From positions 1,190,207 to 1,254,206 of the forward strand of contig NZ_CP021416.1 in assembly GCF_002162315.1 (NCBI RefSeq): a stretch of 64,000 nucleotides of DNA. Direction: 5' to 3'. A model generated the notes under the pieces. The model was given only the letters and a program-made list of their open reading frames with translations, made no database searches and was not told where the DNA came from. The translations under genes were made by a program, and so were the position numbers. Positions 1-10,321 of this stretch are shown here, piece by piece; position 1 is the stretch's first letter, and each line of letters starts with the position of its first letter. This stretch comes from Sulfurospirillum diekertiae. Lineage in GTDB: Bacteria; Campylobacterota; Campylobacteria; Campylobacterales; Sulfurospirillaceae.

Positions 1-46
1 ATGAAGTTTACGTGGAGATTATAACAAGCCGTTCCTATAAGCTATA

Positions 47-2202
47 TTAACTTTTGTGGATGAGTGGTTTCTTGATTAAGAAGCTCAAGACACTTTTGGG
101 ATAGGTTGGATTTTCCAAAGGAGGCGATGAGAGGGGGATGCTTTGTAGGAGTTCTAGCTTATCATAGGTTTTAACGAATTCCACTAAAGGTTTGTCTATG
201 GGAAAAAATTGTAAATAATTTGACAATGATTTTTCCCAATCTACGGCAGTATTCATCTCTTTTGCCACTTCTTTAAATTGTGAGAGATAGAGCTTTTTCA
301 TAATATTGGCAATGTTTTGTTTACAAATGGAGAGGTTCATATAAGGCTCAATATTGGTAAAGACTTTAGCATAAGCTTTTGTCTCAATGAGCGCATATTG
401 TTCTAGTCCAAAGGTGTTTTTCATCTCTTCTAGTGTTTGAACGAGGGCATAATGACTCTGTAATTGAAACTGATCTTGTGTTTTGACTGCCTGAAAAAGC
501 ATATTATGTTCGATTTGGTGTTCAAGGATAATTAAAGCTTTAGAAACTTCTTTAAGCCGAATGGCTTGATTTTGGTAGGGTTTAAATTGATATAAAAGAT
601 CAGCTAAAATGAGAGATTGTTTATAATTTTTCTCTTCCAAATAGCGGAGTGTTTCTTGTTGTAATCGTTCACCGACTTGGAGGACTTTTTGATACAAAGA
701 GGTAGACTCTAAAAAGTGATTTTGCGCTACCAACCGGAAATAGAAGGTAAAGTTTTTCTCTTTAACAGAATTTTCTGCCATTGTAAAAGTGCCAGAGCGT
801 TTGAGCATATTTTCGATGATGGTTTTTTTCTCTTCGACTTCCTCAAAGGCTTTTAAATTCTCCTTGGCTGCTTCTTTATTTAGAAGAGGTTCTCGTGCTA
901 AAAGTATTTGTGCTTTTTGGAGGCTTTTGTTCCAAAGTGCTTCCAACTGAGCAAATAAAGAGCTTTTCCTCAGTTCTGGTTTTAGGGTTGCTAAAGAGTA
1001 AGCAGGTGCATAACTCATACTTCTGATATAGCGTTGTAGGGACATTAAATCAGGTTGTAACGACTCTATTTCTGCAAATTCAAGCTTACATTTTGGGTGA
1101 AATAAAAAAGGCTCAGCAATAATCTGTGCTTGTTCAATCTCTCCTCGAGAGAGAAGATTCATGATGGTCTCTTTTTCTTCCAGCCAATACTCATAGATTT
1201 TTTTTAGTTTCACGATGTGACAATTAAAAAAATATTTTTTTGAAAAATAAGACATGCTTCTTTGATCTGCCTGAGTTTAATATAGGTGATGAATTGTTCT
1301 TCGTGCTCTCTGTGATTAAAGAAAAGAATTTCACCTGTTTTAAATCCCATAATAAAATAGTTTTGGGTTCTGCTAAGAGTCGTAACACCATAGTAGGGCA
1401 ATTTAACTTGGTATAAAATATCAAGCGTTTTGACATAGACTGCAAAGAGCAAAGACTCTCTGGTTCCAACATAGACAAATTTTTTGCTGTGTGAGAGCAC
1501 CATGACTGAAGGCCAGACATTTTGATCTAGCACCATCTCTTGGAGAACTTTGCCCTTTGCAAGATCGATTTTAATAATTTTTCCATTGCGTGTGATCGCA
1601 AGCAGCGTTTGGTCATCAACAAAGAGCATCATTTCAATGACACTGTCAATTTTCTGTTTAAATACAACCTTAAAGCTATTGGTTTTGTAAACAACCAACT
1701 CATGTGAAAAAGAAGCATAGGCAGATAGATGATACTCTTCAGAAAGTGTTACAGCGCTAATGGAGTCGCTTGCAATAGGAAGATTGGCTTGAATAGTGCC
1801 ATCTTCCGGACTTAGGATATAACTACGTCCTCTCTCGTTGCCAGTAATGAGTAAAAGATCATTTTCGCTAAAGGCAGCTTTGGTCACGACATCATGTTGA
1901 TTGTAATGAAAGGTACTGAGGGGAACTATTTTAGATTGCGTATCAATGACATATTCTGTCCCTTGCTGTGCAAAAGAGATATAGGCTAGATTTTTACCCA
2001 CCGTAAAAGGCCGTTTGTAGTAGTCAAAAAGATCGTTTTGTGGCAGAACTGAAAGGGGTGCATTTTTGATCACTTTGAGTTCATTGAGGTCTATTTTATG
2101 CAAATGGCATTGGTTATCAATGATTTGTAATGTCGATTCATTAACGATACTTGCAGCGGAAATCGCTGTATGAAACGTTATCTCTCTTGAACTTGGCAGC
2201 AT
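47..2202 (-). pseudogene. Beta-propeller plus helical-repeat protein, split by a one-base frameshift
   Basis: Two overlapping minus-strand frames make one gene. The first (2202 to 1210, 330 residues) is rich in WD40/PQQ-like beta-propeller blades with repeated hydrophobic strands and no signal peptide. The second (1255 to 47, 402 residues) is almost wholly helical and looks TPR-like. Its ATG lies inside the first frame without a ribosome site. Adding one base in the A7/T7 tracts at 1226-1241 joins the frames smoothly through a helical segment, so a product of about 715 residues is expected. It overlaps the start of the REC-PAS gene upstream by 25 bases, suggesting co-transcription and a signalling-linked role. 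The specific function is unknown. The frame break may be a sequence error. Confidence 0.7.
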
Positions 2203-3467
2203 AATTCAAAATCCTCTTGTTTGACGATGCAAATGATATAGCGATTAGGTTCATATTGACTAATTTTGACAAGCACTTCAAGCAGATGCCCAATGGATGG
2301 GATAATGCCTTTAAAAGTAATATCACCATCATAAGGCCAATTGTTTTTAATAGCTTCAATACTATTAAAATAATCCATCTCTTCAAAATTGACTAATTCA
2401 GAGAGATGAAGTGTGTGTGTCGTCAGTTTTCCAAGTAATGTTTCATCGACATGATTATTAACAATCTCTCCAAAGCGTGTATTGTAGTTCTCAAAATGAA
2501 GATCGTCCAAAAGGAGAGCTGAAGCAAAAGGAATCTGTTTTAAAAGGTCATTTTCTTTGACATTTATGGCACGTTCGATATTTTCTTTAGTCGTTTCTTC
2601 ATTGTGTTTATAAAGTTCCGTAAGATCTTGCGCAATACTGATAAATTTGATAAATTCACCCTTAGCATCTAAGATGGGAACAATGGTTTTATAATTGTAA
2701 AGAGGGGTTAATGCACGTGTTTGATTGATAATCAGCCCTTGCCATGTTTTTTTAGCAAAGAGAGAATCCCAAATATCTTTGTAGATTGCTTTGTTCATGG
2801 AAGGATGGTAGAGTACGTCGTATTTTTGTCCGATAATCTCTTCTTTACTATAGCCTGTTGCTTTACAGAAATTCTCATTAACATCAGTTATAATGCCGTT
2901 TTTATCCGTCAAGGAAACAATCGTTGCTTTATCGAGAGCCTCTTGATATGCCCTAAGCAGAGAGTCTTTCAAATCAATGGATTGTGATTGAATATGCGCT
3001 ATTTTTTTAAGTTTTTGGTTTGTGATTTCAAGTTCATTTTTATAGTGGTTGAGCTCTTGTTCATCATGAATATGTTTAACAATTCTATGTAAGACTCTCA
3101 AAATTTGCTCACTTTGGAGAGGTTTTGTGATGAAATTATCCACATTCAGATTGATGAGTTTAATCAGATAGTCACTTTCATTATGAGCAGAAGTAACAAG
3201 AATAGGCAGTGTGGGATAGAGCTTTTTAATGTTTTCAATCATCTCTATACCATTCATCAGTGGCATTTTGATATCGGTAATGACAAAGTCATAATGCATA
3301 AGAGAGAGTTTTTGTAACCCTTCTTCTCCATTGGACGCTAAATCAACTTGTGTAAAAATATCACTGAGGAAAAGACACACCTCTTCACGAAGAGCAAGGT
3401 CATCTTCGACATATAATACTTTTAGCTCTTTACTCCAAGCAACTAGCTGATCGATTTGGTTTTCCAT
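2178..3467 (-). CDS. Response regulator with REC and PAS domains
   Basis: Residues 15-130 form a receiver domain with the acidic pair EDD (21-23), phospho-acceptor Asp65 in ITDIKMP, a Thr/Ser in VTSAH and Lys115 in ITKP, so phosphorylation is plausible. A coiled linker (about 135-175) leads to a PAS domain (about 180-290, with the typical GYSKEEIIGQ stretch). The last 130 residues match no output domain I recognise; there is no GGDEF, HD or DNA-binding region. Probably a cytoplasmic signalling protein acting by protein contact. It overlaps the downstream propeller gene by 25 bases and is divergent from the regulator at 3595, with about 130 bases of shared promoter region. Confidence 0.85.
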   Translation of the reverse strand: MENQIDQLVAWSKELKVLYVEDDLALREEVCLFLSDIFTQVDLASNGEEGLQKLSLMHYDFVITDIKMPLMNGIEMIENIKKLYPTLPILVTSAHNESDYLIKLINLNVDNFITKPLQSEQILRVLHRIVKHIHDEQELNHYKNELEITNQKLKKIAHIQSQSIDLKDSLLRAYQEALDKATIVSLTDKNGIITDVNENFCKATGYSKEEIIGQKYDVLYHPSMNKAIYKDIWDSLFAKKTWQGLIINQTRALTPLYNYKTIVPILDAKGEFIKFISIAQDLTELYKHNEETTKENIERAINVKENDLLKQIPFASALLLDDLHFENYNTRFGEIVNNHVDETLLGKLTTHTLHLSELVNFEEMDYFNSIEAIKNNWPYDGDITFKGIIPSIGHLLEVLVKISQYEPNRYIICIVKQEDFELCCQVQER

Positions 3468-3594
3468 TACAGCGCTCCATACGGATTTTATGGCTCTATT
3501 ATATACTTTTGAACGTTGTATTTGAGTTGTTTTTTTGCTATACTTATCTTAATTACAGGCTATTAATAGACAATTTACTCATTGAGGAAAAAAA

Positions 3595-4291
3595 ATGAGC
3601 GAACCGTTATCTTTACTTCTCGTGGAAGATGATATTTCTCTAAAAGAAGAACTGAGTATTTTTTTTGTCAGATTTCTTTGATACGATTGATGCCTTTGGC
3701 TCTGCAGAAGAGGCATATGAGCGCTATTTAACGTCTACGTACGACCTTATTATAACCGACATTGAACTCCCTAATCAAAATGGTCTTAGTTTAGTTGAAA
3801 AAATTAAGAAAAAAAATCCTTCACAAATTGTGATTGTCATCTCTGCATATAAAGAAGTGGATTATTTTCTTAAAAGTATTGATCTAGGTATTTATTGTTT
3901 TTTAACAAAGCCTTTTGATTCTCAGCTTTTGATCAATACGATGATCAAGGTCACCAATCAATTACATCGACAATACACAAAAAATGATAGCACTACCGTT
4001 GTTATATTAGACAAAGGGATTAGCTTTGATTTGAAGACAAAATGTTTACATGTAAAGGGTATTTTACAAGAGCTTACGACCAAAGAGGAGCTTTTACTTT
4101 CTCTTTTAGTCAAAAATGCCAATTCGTTTGTACGTAATGAACAGCTTTGTCAAGAAATATGGCAAAGTGATGAGGTCAATAATTCGACACTACGTGCCCT
4201 TGTAAAGCGTGTACGCGATAAATTAGGGTATGAAGAGTGTATTGTCAATCTTAAAAACAGAGGCTATAAACTTACTGCTCATGGTGTATAG
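3595..4291 (+). pseudogene. OmpR-type response regulator, frameshifted in a T8 tract
   Basis: An ATG at 3595 follows a good ribosome site (GAGGAAA) and encodes the receiver start with LLLVEDD. The frame ends early at the T8 run 3659-3666. Dropping one T continues directly into the rest: receiver with IITDIELP, Lys in LTKPF, then a C-terminal winged helix (about the last 95 residues) ending NRGYKL, typical of OmpR/PhoB DNA binders. Without the correction only a poor TTG at 3665 is available, which would lack the acidic pair. It is therefore a full-length transcription factor gene with one extra base, by error or phase variation. Its 3' end overlaps the convergent GGDEF-EAL gene by 20 bases. 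Confidence 0.8.
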
Positions 4292-6023
4292 GTAATTTTA
4301 GAGGTGCATTAAAAAAATAACCTTGAGAATATTCAACCCCTAATTGTTTCACCATTTCAAATTCTTCTTTAGTGGATACAAATTCTGCAATGACAGGCAT
4401 ATTCAGCTTCTTTGCCATCGTCGTAATAGACTCAACAATATCTTGGTTTCGAGTGATCGTATCGATATTTTTGATAAACTGACCATCAATTTTTAAAAAA
4501 TCAACACCTAAATTTTCTAAGCGGTTAAAATTCGAGCGATCACTTCCAAAATCATCTAATGCCAAGAGATAACCCATGTCTTTGAGTATATGTAAATTAT
4601 TAAGCGGAATTTGGTTGGTATCACTAATGATAATATCTTCTAAAATTTCAAATGTTACTAAAGATGGTTCTATATTGTAGCTCTTCTGTTTTGCCTGTAA
4701 AAAATCAATGAAGTTTGAATTGAGCAGATCTTCATTGGTAATATTGAGTGAAAATGCCACGTTTTGCCCAGAGAACGTTTTGTAGGACTTGTTGATCATA
4801 AGGCGAGTCAGATTACTCATCAGACCGCTGCGTCTAGCAGCTTCTAAAAAATGAGCAGGTGAGATAATTTCACCGTCATCTTCAATACGTGCTAAACACT
4901 CATATTTGACGATTTCGCCTGTTGCATTATCAATAATAGGCTGAAAATAGGGGATAATACGATCATCTTCCATGGCAATACGAAATTTTTGAATCCATTC
5001 CGTTTCAATTTTGGTTTGTTTCAAAAAAGCATCATGCGTATTGTAAATGTTATATTGGTTTGGAATACCGCGCATTCTCGCTTCACGAAGTGCGATGCGT
5101 GCATTTGGGAGCAGCAATGCAGGGTTCTGTGCCGTAGCTATGCCACACGAGAGTGTAATATAGATAGGCTGGCCTTCATATTCACCAATAGGTGTTTCTC
5201 TGAAAAAGGCTTGTATTTGAATGGCTACAAATTCGGGATTGATGATTTGTGGATCAAAAATAATGACAAATTCATCTGAGTTGTAACGGTAAAGATGTAC
5301 CTCTTTTGAGAGATTGTATTGTAAATATTCACCTACTTTAAAAAGGGCTTCATCGGCGAAGTCTGTACTATAGGTTTGATTGATAAAGCTAAAATTGTCA
5401 ATATTATAGAGCATAATGGTTAAGGCATGGTCTTGTACAAAAGTATCCAAAAAGTTGTAAAGTACCGTAGCATTTTGAAGTTTAGTGACTTTGTCAATCG
5501 TTAAAAATTCATGGACTGTTTGAGAGTTTTGTGCAAGTAGCTGGTTTTGTTCTTCTATTTTTTCTTGTAGTTGGATCTGATTTTTAGCTTTCTCTTGACG
5601 TTCTTTGACCAAAGAGGCAACTTTATAAACGGTTTCCATAAGTTGATTAAAGTCGATCGGTTTTAAAATATAGCCATTCACATTGTTGCGGATACTCTCT
5701 AAAAAATATTCGGTTTCATTGTGCGCAGAAACAACAATGATGGGTTGTTTGGGATTGATAATTTGAATATTTCTGATAAGATCCATTCCATTCATTTGAG
5801 GCATATTAAGATCGGTGATGACAATATCGTAGTTACCTTGATGCTCTTGGTAAAGCATGAGAGCTTCTTTACCATCACTTGCTTCATGAATTTCTCCAAA
5901 AAGATCACGCAAAAGAGCAATGGTGTTTTCGCGTAACACAACATCATCTTCCACATATAAAACACGTAAAGGTGATGTCAGGGCAAGAAGGTCACTAAAA
6001 CTAATTTGCACGGTATTCTCCAC
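4272..6023 (-). CDS. REC-GGDEF-EAL c-di-GMP protein with degenerate GGDEF
   Basis: Residues 18-135 are a receiver domain (VEDD at 24-27, Asp71 in VITDLNMP, Lys in ILKP). A coiled linker leads to a GGDEF-fold domain (about 180-330) whose signature is YNSDEF instead of GGDEF, so cyclase activity is unlikely. The C-terminal EAL domain (about 345-583) keeps the key residues: ECLAR for EAL, Asn in NITNED, Glu in FEILED, LDDFGS, Lys in LKIDG and QGYFF. The likely output is phosphorylation-controlled hydrolysis of c-di-GMP. It lies 51 bases after the histidine kinase gene on the same strand, its probable partner. A paralogue of the same architecture sits at 42562. Confidence 0.88.
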   Translation of the reverse strand: MENTVQISFSDLLALTSPLRVLYVEDDVVLRENTIALLRDLFGEIHEASDGKEALMLYQEHQGNYDIVITDLNMPQMNGMDLIRNIQIINPKQPIIVVSAHNETEYFLESIRNNVNGYILKPIDFNQLMETVYKVASLVKERQEKAKNQIQLQEKIEEQNQLLAQNSQTVHEFLTIDKVTKLQNATVLYNFLDTFVQDHALTIMLYNIDNFSFINQTYSTDFADEALFKVGEYLQYNLSKEVHLYRYNSDEFVIIFDPQIINPEFVAIQIQAFFRETPIGEYEGQPIYITLSCGIATAQNPALLLPNARIALREARMRGIPNQYNIYNTHDAFLKQTKIETEWIQKFRIAMEDDRIIPYFQPIIDNATGEIVKYECLARIEDDGEIISPAHFLEAARRSGLMSNLTRLMINKSYKTFSGQNVAFSLNITNEDLLNSNFIDFLQAKQKSYNIEPSLVTFEILEDIIISDTNQIPLNNLHILKDMGYLLALDDFGSDRSNFNRLENLGVDFLKIDGQFIKNIDTITRNQDIVESITTMAKKLNMPVIAEFVSTKEEFEMVKQLGVEYSQGYFFNAPLKLPIHHEQ

Positions 6024-6074
6024 AAATTTTTATACTATAGTTTACACCTTTTTGGGTGAATGTCTTCATAACGA

Positions 6075-7292
6075 TTAACCTTCTTTGAGCTTAATGGTAA
6101 ATTGAGCACCTATTGGCGTATTGGATGCTAGTATTTGACCGCCACAGTGTTCTTCGATAATCGTTTTTGACATATAGAGCCCCAACCCTGTTCCATTTTT
6201 TTCTTGTTTTGTAGAAAAATAGGGCTCAAAAATGTGAGGCAAAACCGTTGCAGGTATACCTCCTGCATTATCGGTAATAGAGATGGTTTGCCACGTGTCT
6301 TCCGTACCAATTGTAATCTGTATGTTCGGGTTTATGATCTCTCTTTCTTTGATAACGTCTTCCGCATTTTTGAGAATGTTGAGTATCACTTGGGTGACTT
6401 CATTGGCGTAGGTAAAAATTTCAGTGGTGGCATGTGTCTCAATATTGATCGTAATGCCATTAATTTCAAGTGCTTTTCCGATGATTTCCAGTGTACGGTT
6501 GACAAGCTGAGAGAGGGTAATACTCTCTTTTTGTTTATTGGGTTTGAAAAAATTGCGAAAATCATCAATGGTTCGAGTCAGAAACTGCACATAGGATTCG
6601 ATTTTGCTCATGGATTCTTCTAAAAAAGCTTTGCTGGCTTCTTGCCCTTCAGCGGTTGAATAATCAAAACGATTCAGCATTATTTTTAGTTTAATGGACG
6701 CAGCAACCGTTGAAATGGAACCCAGTGGTTGTCTCCATTGATGGGCAATCATGCTGATCATCTCTCCCATTTGTGCCAGACGAGACTGTTGTAAAATGTG
6801 TTTATCTTTTTCTCTATTTTTAGCGACTTCTTCTTCAATGCGTCGTTCAAGCGTTTGATTGATCTCTATGAGTTCTAGGTGGTTTTTACAGGCGCAAACA
6901 GCGTTTTCGAGTTTAGATTGAAAGAGCGAGATAATCTCTTGAATGAGATCCATCTCTGCTTTGGTTGCATCAAAAATAAAGACAATCCAATCGTCCATAA
7001 TCTTTACATGTAAAAGGTATTTTTCATTTTTTTCATTAAAGGTAATGGTGTTATGTTGTGTCAGCGATGATGGCAATATTAAGAGGTCTTGAAATGCTTT
7101 TTTACCGTAAAAACAAAGTTGCTTATAGGTGTGTTTTGTTTTATCGTATTCCCAATAAACCGAAGCCAATGCTCCTGTTTTGCGTGAAAATACTTTTAAA
7201 AAATGCTCCATCATCTCTGAGAGCTGTAGCGACGTTCCTATGGCACTTACACACTCAAATGTAATTAAAAGTTGTTCATTGAGCTGTTGCAT
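6075..7292 (-). CDS. Cytoplasmic sensor histidine kinase
   Basis: 405 residues with no membrane segment. The N-terminal 130 residues look GAF-like and a coiled coil follows. The HisKA phospho-acceptor is in IAHQWRQPLGS, followed by an N box (ILNILKNAEDVI), the G1 motif DNAGGIP and the G2 motif GTGLGLYMSK, so the catalytic domain is complete. The HQWRQPL form of the H box is common among Campylobacterota kinases. It sits between the FIST gene upstream and the REC-GGDEF-EAL gene downstream, all on the minus strand with gaps under 100 bases, suggesting a FIST-kinase-regulator pathway. A paralogue with the same H box is at 44334. Confidence 0.88.
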   Translation of the reverse strand: MQQLNEQLLITFECVSAIGTSLQLSEMMEHFLKVFSRKTGALASVYWEYDKTKHTYKQLCFYGKKAFQDLLILPSSLTQHNTITFNEKNEKYLLHVKIMDDWIVFIFDATKAEMDLIQEIISLFQSKLENAVCACKNHLELIEINQTLERRIEEEVAKNREKDKHILQQSRLAQMGEMISMIAHQWRQPLGSISTVAASIKLKIMLNRFDYSTAEGQEASKAFLEESMSKIESYVQFLTRTIDDFRNFFKPNKQKESITLSQLVNRTLEIIGKALEINGITINIETHATTEIFTYANEVTQVILNILKNAEDVIKEREIINPNIQITIGTEDTWQTISITDNAGGIPATVLPHIFEPYFSTKQEKNGTGLGLYMSKTIIEEHCGGQILASNTPIGAQFTIKLKEG

Positions 7293-7385
7293 TAAAGACT
7301 CCTAAGACAGATAAAGTGTTCAAGCAGAAATGAAGAGGCAAGAACAAAATACCATAAAGATCCTGATACCGATACACGTATCACC

Positions 7386-8438
7386 TTAGAGCGTACCGAC
7401 AACGCACGTGTTATTGTAAAATTCTATGCATTCTTGATCGGCATTGGCAATTTCACCAAGGCTAAGAATGCCCCAAATCATCGTTTTAGGAGGATAGGCA
7501 TCGGTAATAGCTTTGATCTCCTTTTTAAAATCTTGATCTAAAAATAAAAAGCGAGAAATACAATCAACGAGTAGCACCGATTGAATAGATGTATCTTCAA
7601 TCTCATGGCGAGACATAAGGGCTGCTTCATGTGCTGCATTGAGAATGTCCTCTTTTTCTCCTTTGAGAATAGACAAAACCGAGTTCGAGTCAAGTTTCCC
7701 AACCAAAATAATATTTTTCCCATTGGTACTAACGGGTTCTCTCACAATAAAATCTTTCTTATACCGCACAATTCCGAGTGGGTATCGTTGTGAAATCTGG
7801 AAAAAAGGAGTTGAGTCAAAATCTATACCACTGTCTTTTTCTATAGCCTCTTTATAGACATCAAAGGCATCTTTAAAGTTGATTTTTTCTAAAATATTGT
7901 CATGGCTATTGGTTGCGATAAAAGGGCCAACGAGAGGTCTCCACCCATGTTTGACACCCAAACCAATCGTACTGATGGATGAAAGGATGATAGCATTATT
8001 GAGGTAATAGCGTTGCGTGTCAAAGATAACGGGTTCTTGTATCAGGTTTGATTTCCCTGCGCCGCCACCAATTAATTTTGTATTTTTGGGAATAAGTGAG
8101 TAAAACTCTTCCAAAAAATCATCAATTCGTGCTGAAAATCCGTCGACAATAGTAAAAATTGAGCAGATATCTTTAGGAGGATCAAATCTTGAAAGATCAT
8201 TAATATCAATGATTTGCATCGTTGTTGTGGGCTGGAGTTTGGCTACAATGATGCCTTCTGAAAAACTTTTTCCTTTAAAAATAACTCTTGGGAAAATAGC
8301 ACCACATACTTTGACACCTTCCATTTTTTGGATTTCCAAAAAGGGTGTCTCTTCTGCAATCAGTAAAAGATAAGAGCCTTTTTTAAGCGTCCTTGGTAAC
8401 TCTTCAACACGCTTAACAAAGGAGATGCTTTCAAACAT
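7386..8438 (-). CDS. FIST-domain sensory protein
   Basis: 350 residues matching FIST N and FIST C architecture: an N-terminal half with the glycine-rich LIGGGAGKS stretch and strand-rich repeats, then a C-terminal part with YPLGIV, a region beginning REPVS, and SCISR/SLGEI-type motifs near the end (VDCISRFLFL, WGILSLGEI). FIST proteins are small-molecule sensors usually linked to two-component and c-di-GMP pathways. That fits its place directly upstream of the histidine kinase and REC-GGDEF-EAL genes. The ATG at 8438 is preceded by GGGAGAA, a good ribosome site. The ligand is unknown. Confidence 0.85.
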   Translation of the reverse strand: MFESISFVKRVEELPRTLKKGSYLLLIAEETPFLEIQKMEGVKVCGAIFPRVIFKGKSFSEGIIVAKLQPTTTMQIIDINDLSRFDPPKDICSIFTIVDGFSARIDDFLEEFYSLIPKNTKLIGGGAGKSNLIQEPVIFDTQRYYLNNAIILSSISTIGLGVKHGWRPLVGPFIATNSHDNILEKINFKDAFDVYKEAIEKDSGIDFDSTPFFQISQRYPLGIVRYKKDFIVREPVSTNGKNIILVGKLDSNSVLSILKGEKEDILNAAHEAALMSRHEIEDTSIQSVLLVDCISRFLFLDQDFKKEIKAITDAYPPKTMIWGILSLGEIANADQECIEFYNNTCVVGTL

Positions 8439-8520
8439 TATTTTCTCCCAATGTTTTAGTTAAAGCATTGTATATCACAAGTGTGATAAACGCGTTGCAA
8501 AATCTTTACATGTAAAAGAT

Positions 8521-9000
8521 TTAATGTTTTGTTAAAGGCTCACATATAGCTTTGGACGCTTGTATTAGGACATCAGGAGAGAGGTGCAGTTGCACACCAC
8601 GAAGCCCAGCGCTAACATAGATTTTTTCGTGTTGATGAATGGAGGCATCGATAAATGTTGGGTAGGTTTTTTTCATTGCAAGGGGAGAGCACCCGCCACG
8701 AATGTATCCTGTAAGCCCTAAAAGTTCTTTGACGGCAACGAGTTCACAGCGTTTTACTCCTGCCACTTTGGCTAACGCTTTGAGGTCAATCTCCTCAGCA
8801 GCGGGGATACATGCAACGATAATATGTTTTGCATCATCTCTGGCAACCAGTGTTTTAAAGACACATGCAGGATCGACACCTAATGATGCCGCCGCGTGTG
8901 TCGCACTCAAATCTTCTTCATCGACTTCATACGAAGTCATCTCGTAAGGGAGTTTTAGCGTATCTAAAAAACGTGCTGCATTGGTTTTTTTTAGGCTCAT
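8521..9000 (-). CDS. ybaK: Cys-tRNA(Pro)/Cys-tRNA(Cys) deacylase YbaK family
   Basis: 159 residues, the usual YbaK/EbsC length. Typical features are the start KTNAARFL, the segment VFKTLVARD, the lysine/glycine-rich core and the region around YIRGGCSPLAMKK that lines the active site. The family hydrolyses mis-charged Cys-tRNA(Pro) in the cytoplasm as a translation quality-control step. The stop lies just 3' of a TTTACATGTAAA copy (8505-8516). The start overlaps the end of the upstream membrane-protein gene by four bases, so the two are probably co-transcribed. Confidence 0.9.
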   Translation of the reverse strand: MSLKKTNAARFLDTLKLPYEMTSYEVDEEDLSATHAAASLGVDPACVFKTLVARDDAKHIIVACIPAAEEIDLKALAKVAGVKRCELVAVKELLGLTGYIRGGCSPLAMKKTYPTFIDASIHQHEKIYVSAGLRGVQLHLSPDVLIQASKAICEPLTKH

Positions 9001-9611
9001 TTTTCAACTTTTTTGTAGGTAGTTTTAACCCCTAGAAGGTTGGTTTCAATAGTTTTGTCACTTGTAATATAAAATGTAACGCCTGTGTTGGTTGTGGTGT
9101 CTATGACATTAATTTTAGTATCATCAATATCGTATTTTACCATCGTTGTGATATTGAGTGCTTGGACTTTATCTTTAGCAAATTCAATATCGCCCACCGG
9201 TAAGAAAATATTTTTTCCTTGAGGTCGCCATTTGCCAATTAATGGGTTTGGTGTTTCATGCAGTGCAATTGCCAAAATAACAACACCGATGAATAGACAA
9301 ACACCACCTATAATGATTTTTGGGTGATGTTTAGGATTCCAGTCCCGCTCTTTCATGCATTGGCTCATTTTTTTCAAAACAGATTCACGTGGGATCTTTT
9401 GTCTCGGTTTTCGACGAGGTTCTTCATTGATATTTGGACGCTCGAATGCGCTCTCTTCCACCTCTAATTGACGAAAAAATTCATCTTCTTCCTCTTGGTT
9501 TAAAGGGTCTTTTAAAACGCGTTTTTTCTTTCTAAGCAGTTTATCGGGATCCATATAATCAAGTGTCGCATCTTCTTTAACTTCAAAAAATTTCATAAAT
9601 TTAGAAAACAT
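8997..9611 (-). CDS. Single-pass membrane protein, paralogue of the 9767 product
   Basis: 204 residues. A charged N-terminal half (about 1-95, low complexity, many Lys/Arg/Glu) precedes one membrane helix at about 100-120 (IIGGVCLFIGVVILAIA). About 80 residues follow with strand character, containing NPLIGKWRPQG and ending TTYKKVEK. The last 80 residues match the divergent neighbour at 9767 (NPLLGKWRTQ, YKTVYKRVR), so the two are paralogues placed head to head. The topology suggests a cytoplasmic basic region and a periplasmic small beta domain. No known family is recognised. Confidence 0.7.
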   Translation of the reverse strand: MFSKFMKFFEVKEDATLDYMDPDKLLRKKKRVLKDPLNQEEEDEFFRQLEVEESAFERPNINEEPRRKPRQKIPRESVLKKMSQCMKERDWNPKHHPKIIIGGVCLFIGVVILAIALHETPNPLIGKWRPQGKNIFLPVGDIEFAKDKVQALNITTMVKYDIDDTKINVIDTTTNTGVTFYITSDKTIETNLLGVKTTYKKVEK

Positions 9612-9729
9612 TATATACCTTATGTGTTAGTCTTTTTGATTAAAAATTATAGCACTAGAACCTTTTAAGGACGATGAGAGAACTGAAAAAGCTTACATGT
9701 AAAATAAAAGAAGACCATTTTTAACATGC

Positions 9730-9735
9730 TATAAT
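9730..9735 (+). promoter_or_regulatory. Putative -10 element TATAAT
   Basis: TATAAT stands 31 bases before the ATG at 9767, within the intergenic gap between the head-to-head paralogues. No clear -35 element is visible, as is common for sigma-70 promoters of Campylobacterota. The assignment rests on the hexamer and its distance only. Confidence 0.45.
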
Positions 9736-9766
9736 GATAGGAGGTTAATCAATAATAAGGCGCTGA

Positions 9767-10229
9767 ATGTTTGATGATAAGAAAATCCAAAAAAAAAGAA
9801 AAATCGAGACAATCACAATCTTTAAAACCAAAAACAGTGCGTAAAACAAGTGCCTCAAGACCTCGTAAACGCACTGCTCAAAAGCAGGTTGTCAAAACTT
9901 CTTTAGTGTTTAAACTTTTTATGGGTGCTATCATTGCTCTTTTGATGGTGATTGCGCTTAAATACATTATTGAGCCACTCATCAGCCCAAACCCTTTGCT
10001 TGGAAAATGGAGAACACAGACAGCTTTAGGCATTATGGAAATTGAGTTTGATCGACAAAGTATGTCCTCTTTTGGTACAAAAAATCCTGTAAGTTATGAT
10101 GTTGAAGAGAACAAAGTCATTGTGTTTGACGATACGATCAAAGTAGGAAATACGTATAAAATTATTGATCAGAATACTATCTCTACTGAATCTGGCGGTT
10201 ATAAAACAGTGTATAAAAGAGTGAGGTAA
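9767..10229 (+). CDS. Single-pass basic membrane protein, paralogue of the 8997 product; frame change near the start
   Basis: The product has a very basic N-terminus (Lys/Arg/Ser/Gln rich), one membrane helix (FMGAIIALLMVIALKYII) and a C-terminal 75-residue domain containing NPLLGKWRTQ, homologous to the neighbour at 8997-9611. The ATG at 9767 has a ribosome site (AAGG at 9757-9760, 6-base spacing). Its frame joins the main frame only if the A9 run 9789-9797 is one base shorter. As given, initiation would need the TTG at 9771 or ATG at 9774, which lack a well-spaced site. Function unknown; the duplication suggests a two-component envelope structure or a dosage pair. Confidence 0.65.
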
Positions 10230-10321
10230 TTTTTTTAGTTTACAGCCTGCTCGTTCTTAGCCAACGTGATTAACGAGTCAGTGACTCAAATGTTGATTTG
10301 CCTCTTAATGACACAAGTGTG

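Noticed and set aside
3595..4291. Programmed ribosomal frameshift at T8 in the regulator
   Set aside because: No slippery-site context with a downstream stem is evident, and the same kind of break occurs in unrelated genes.
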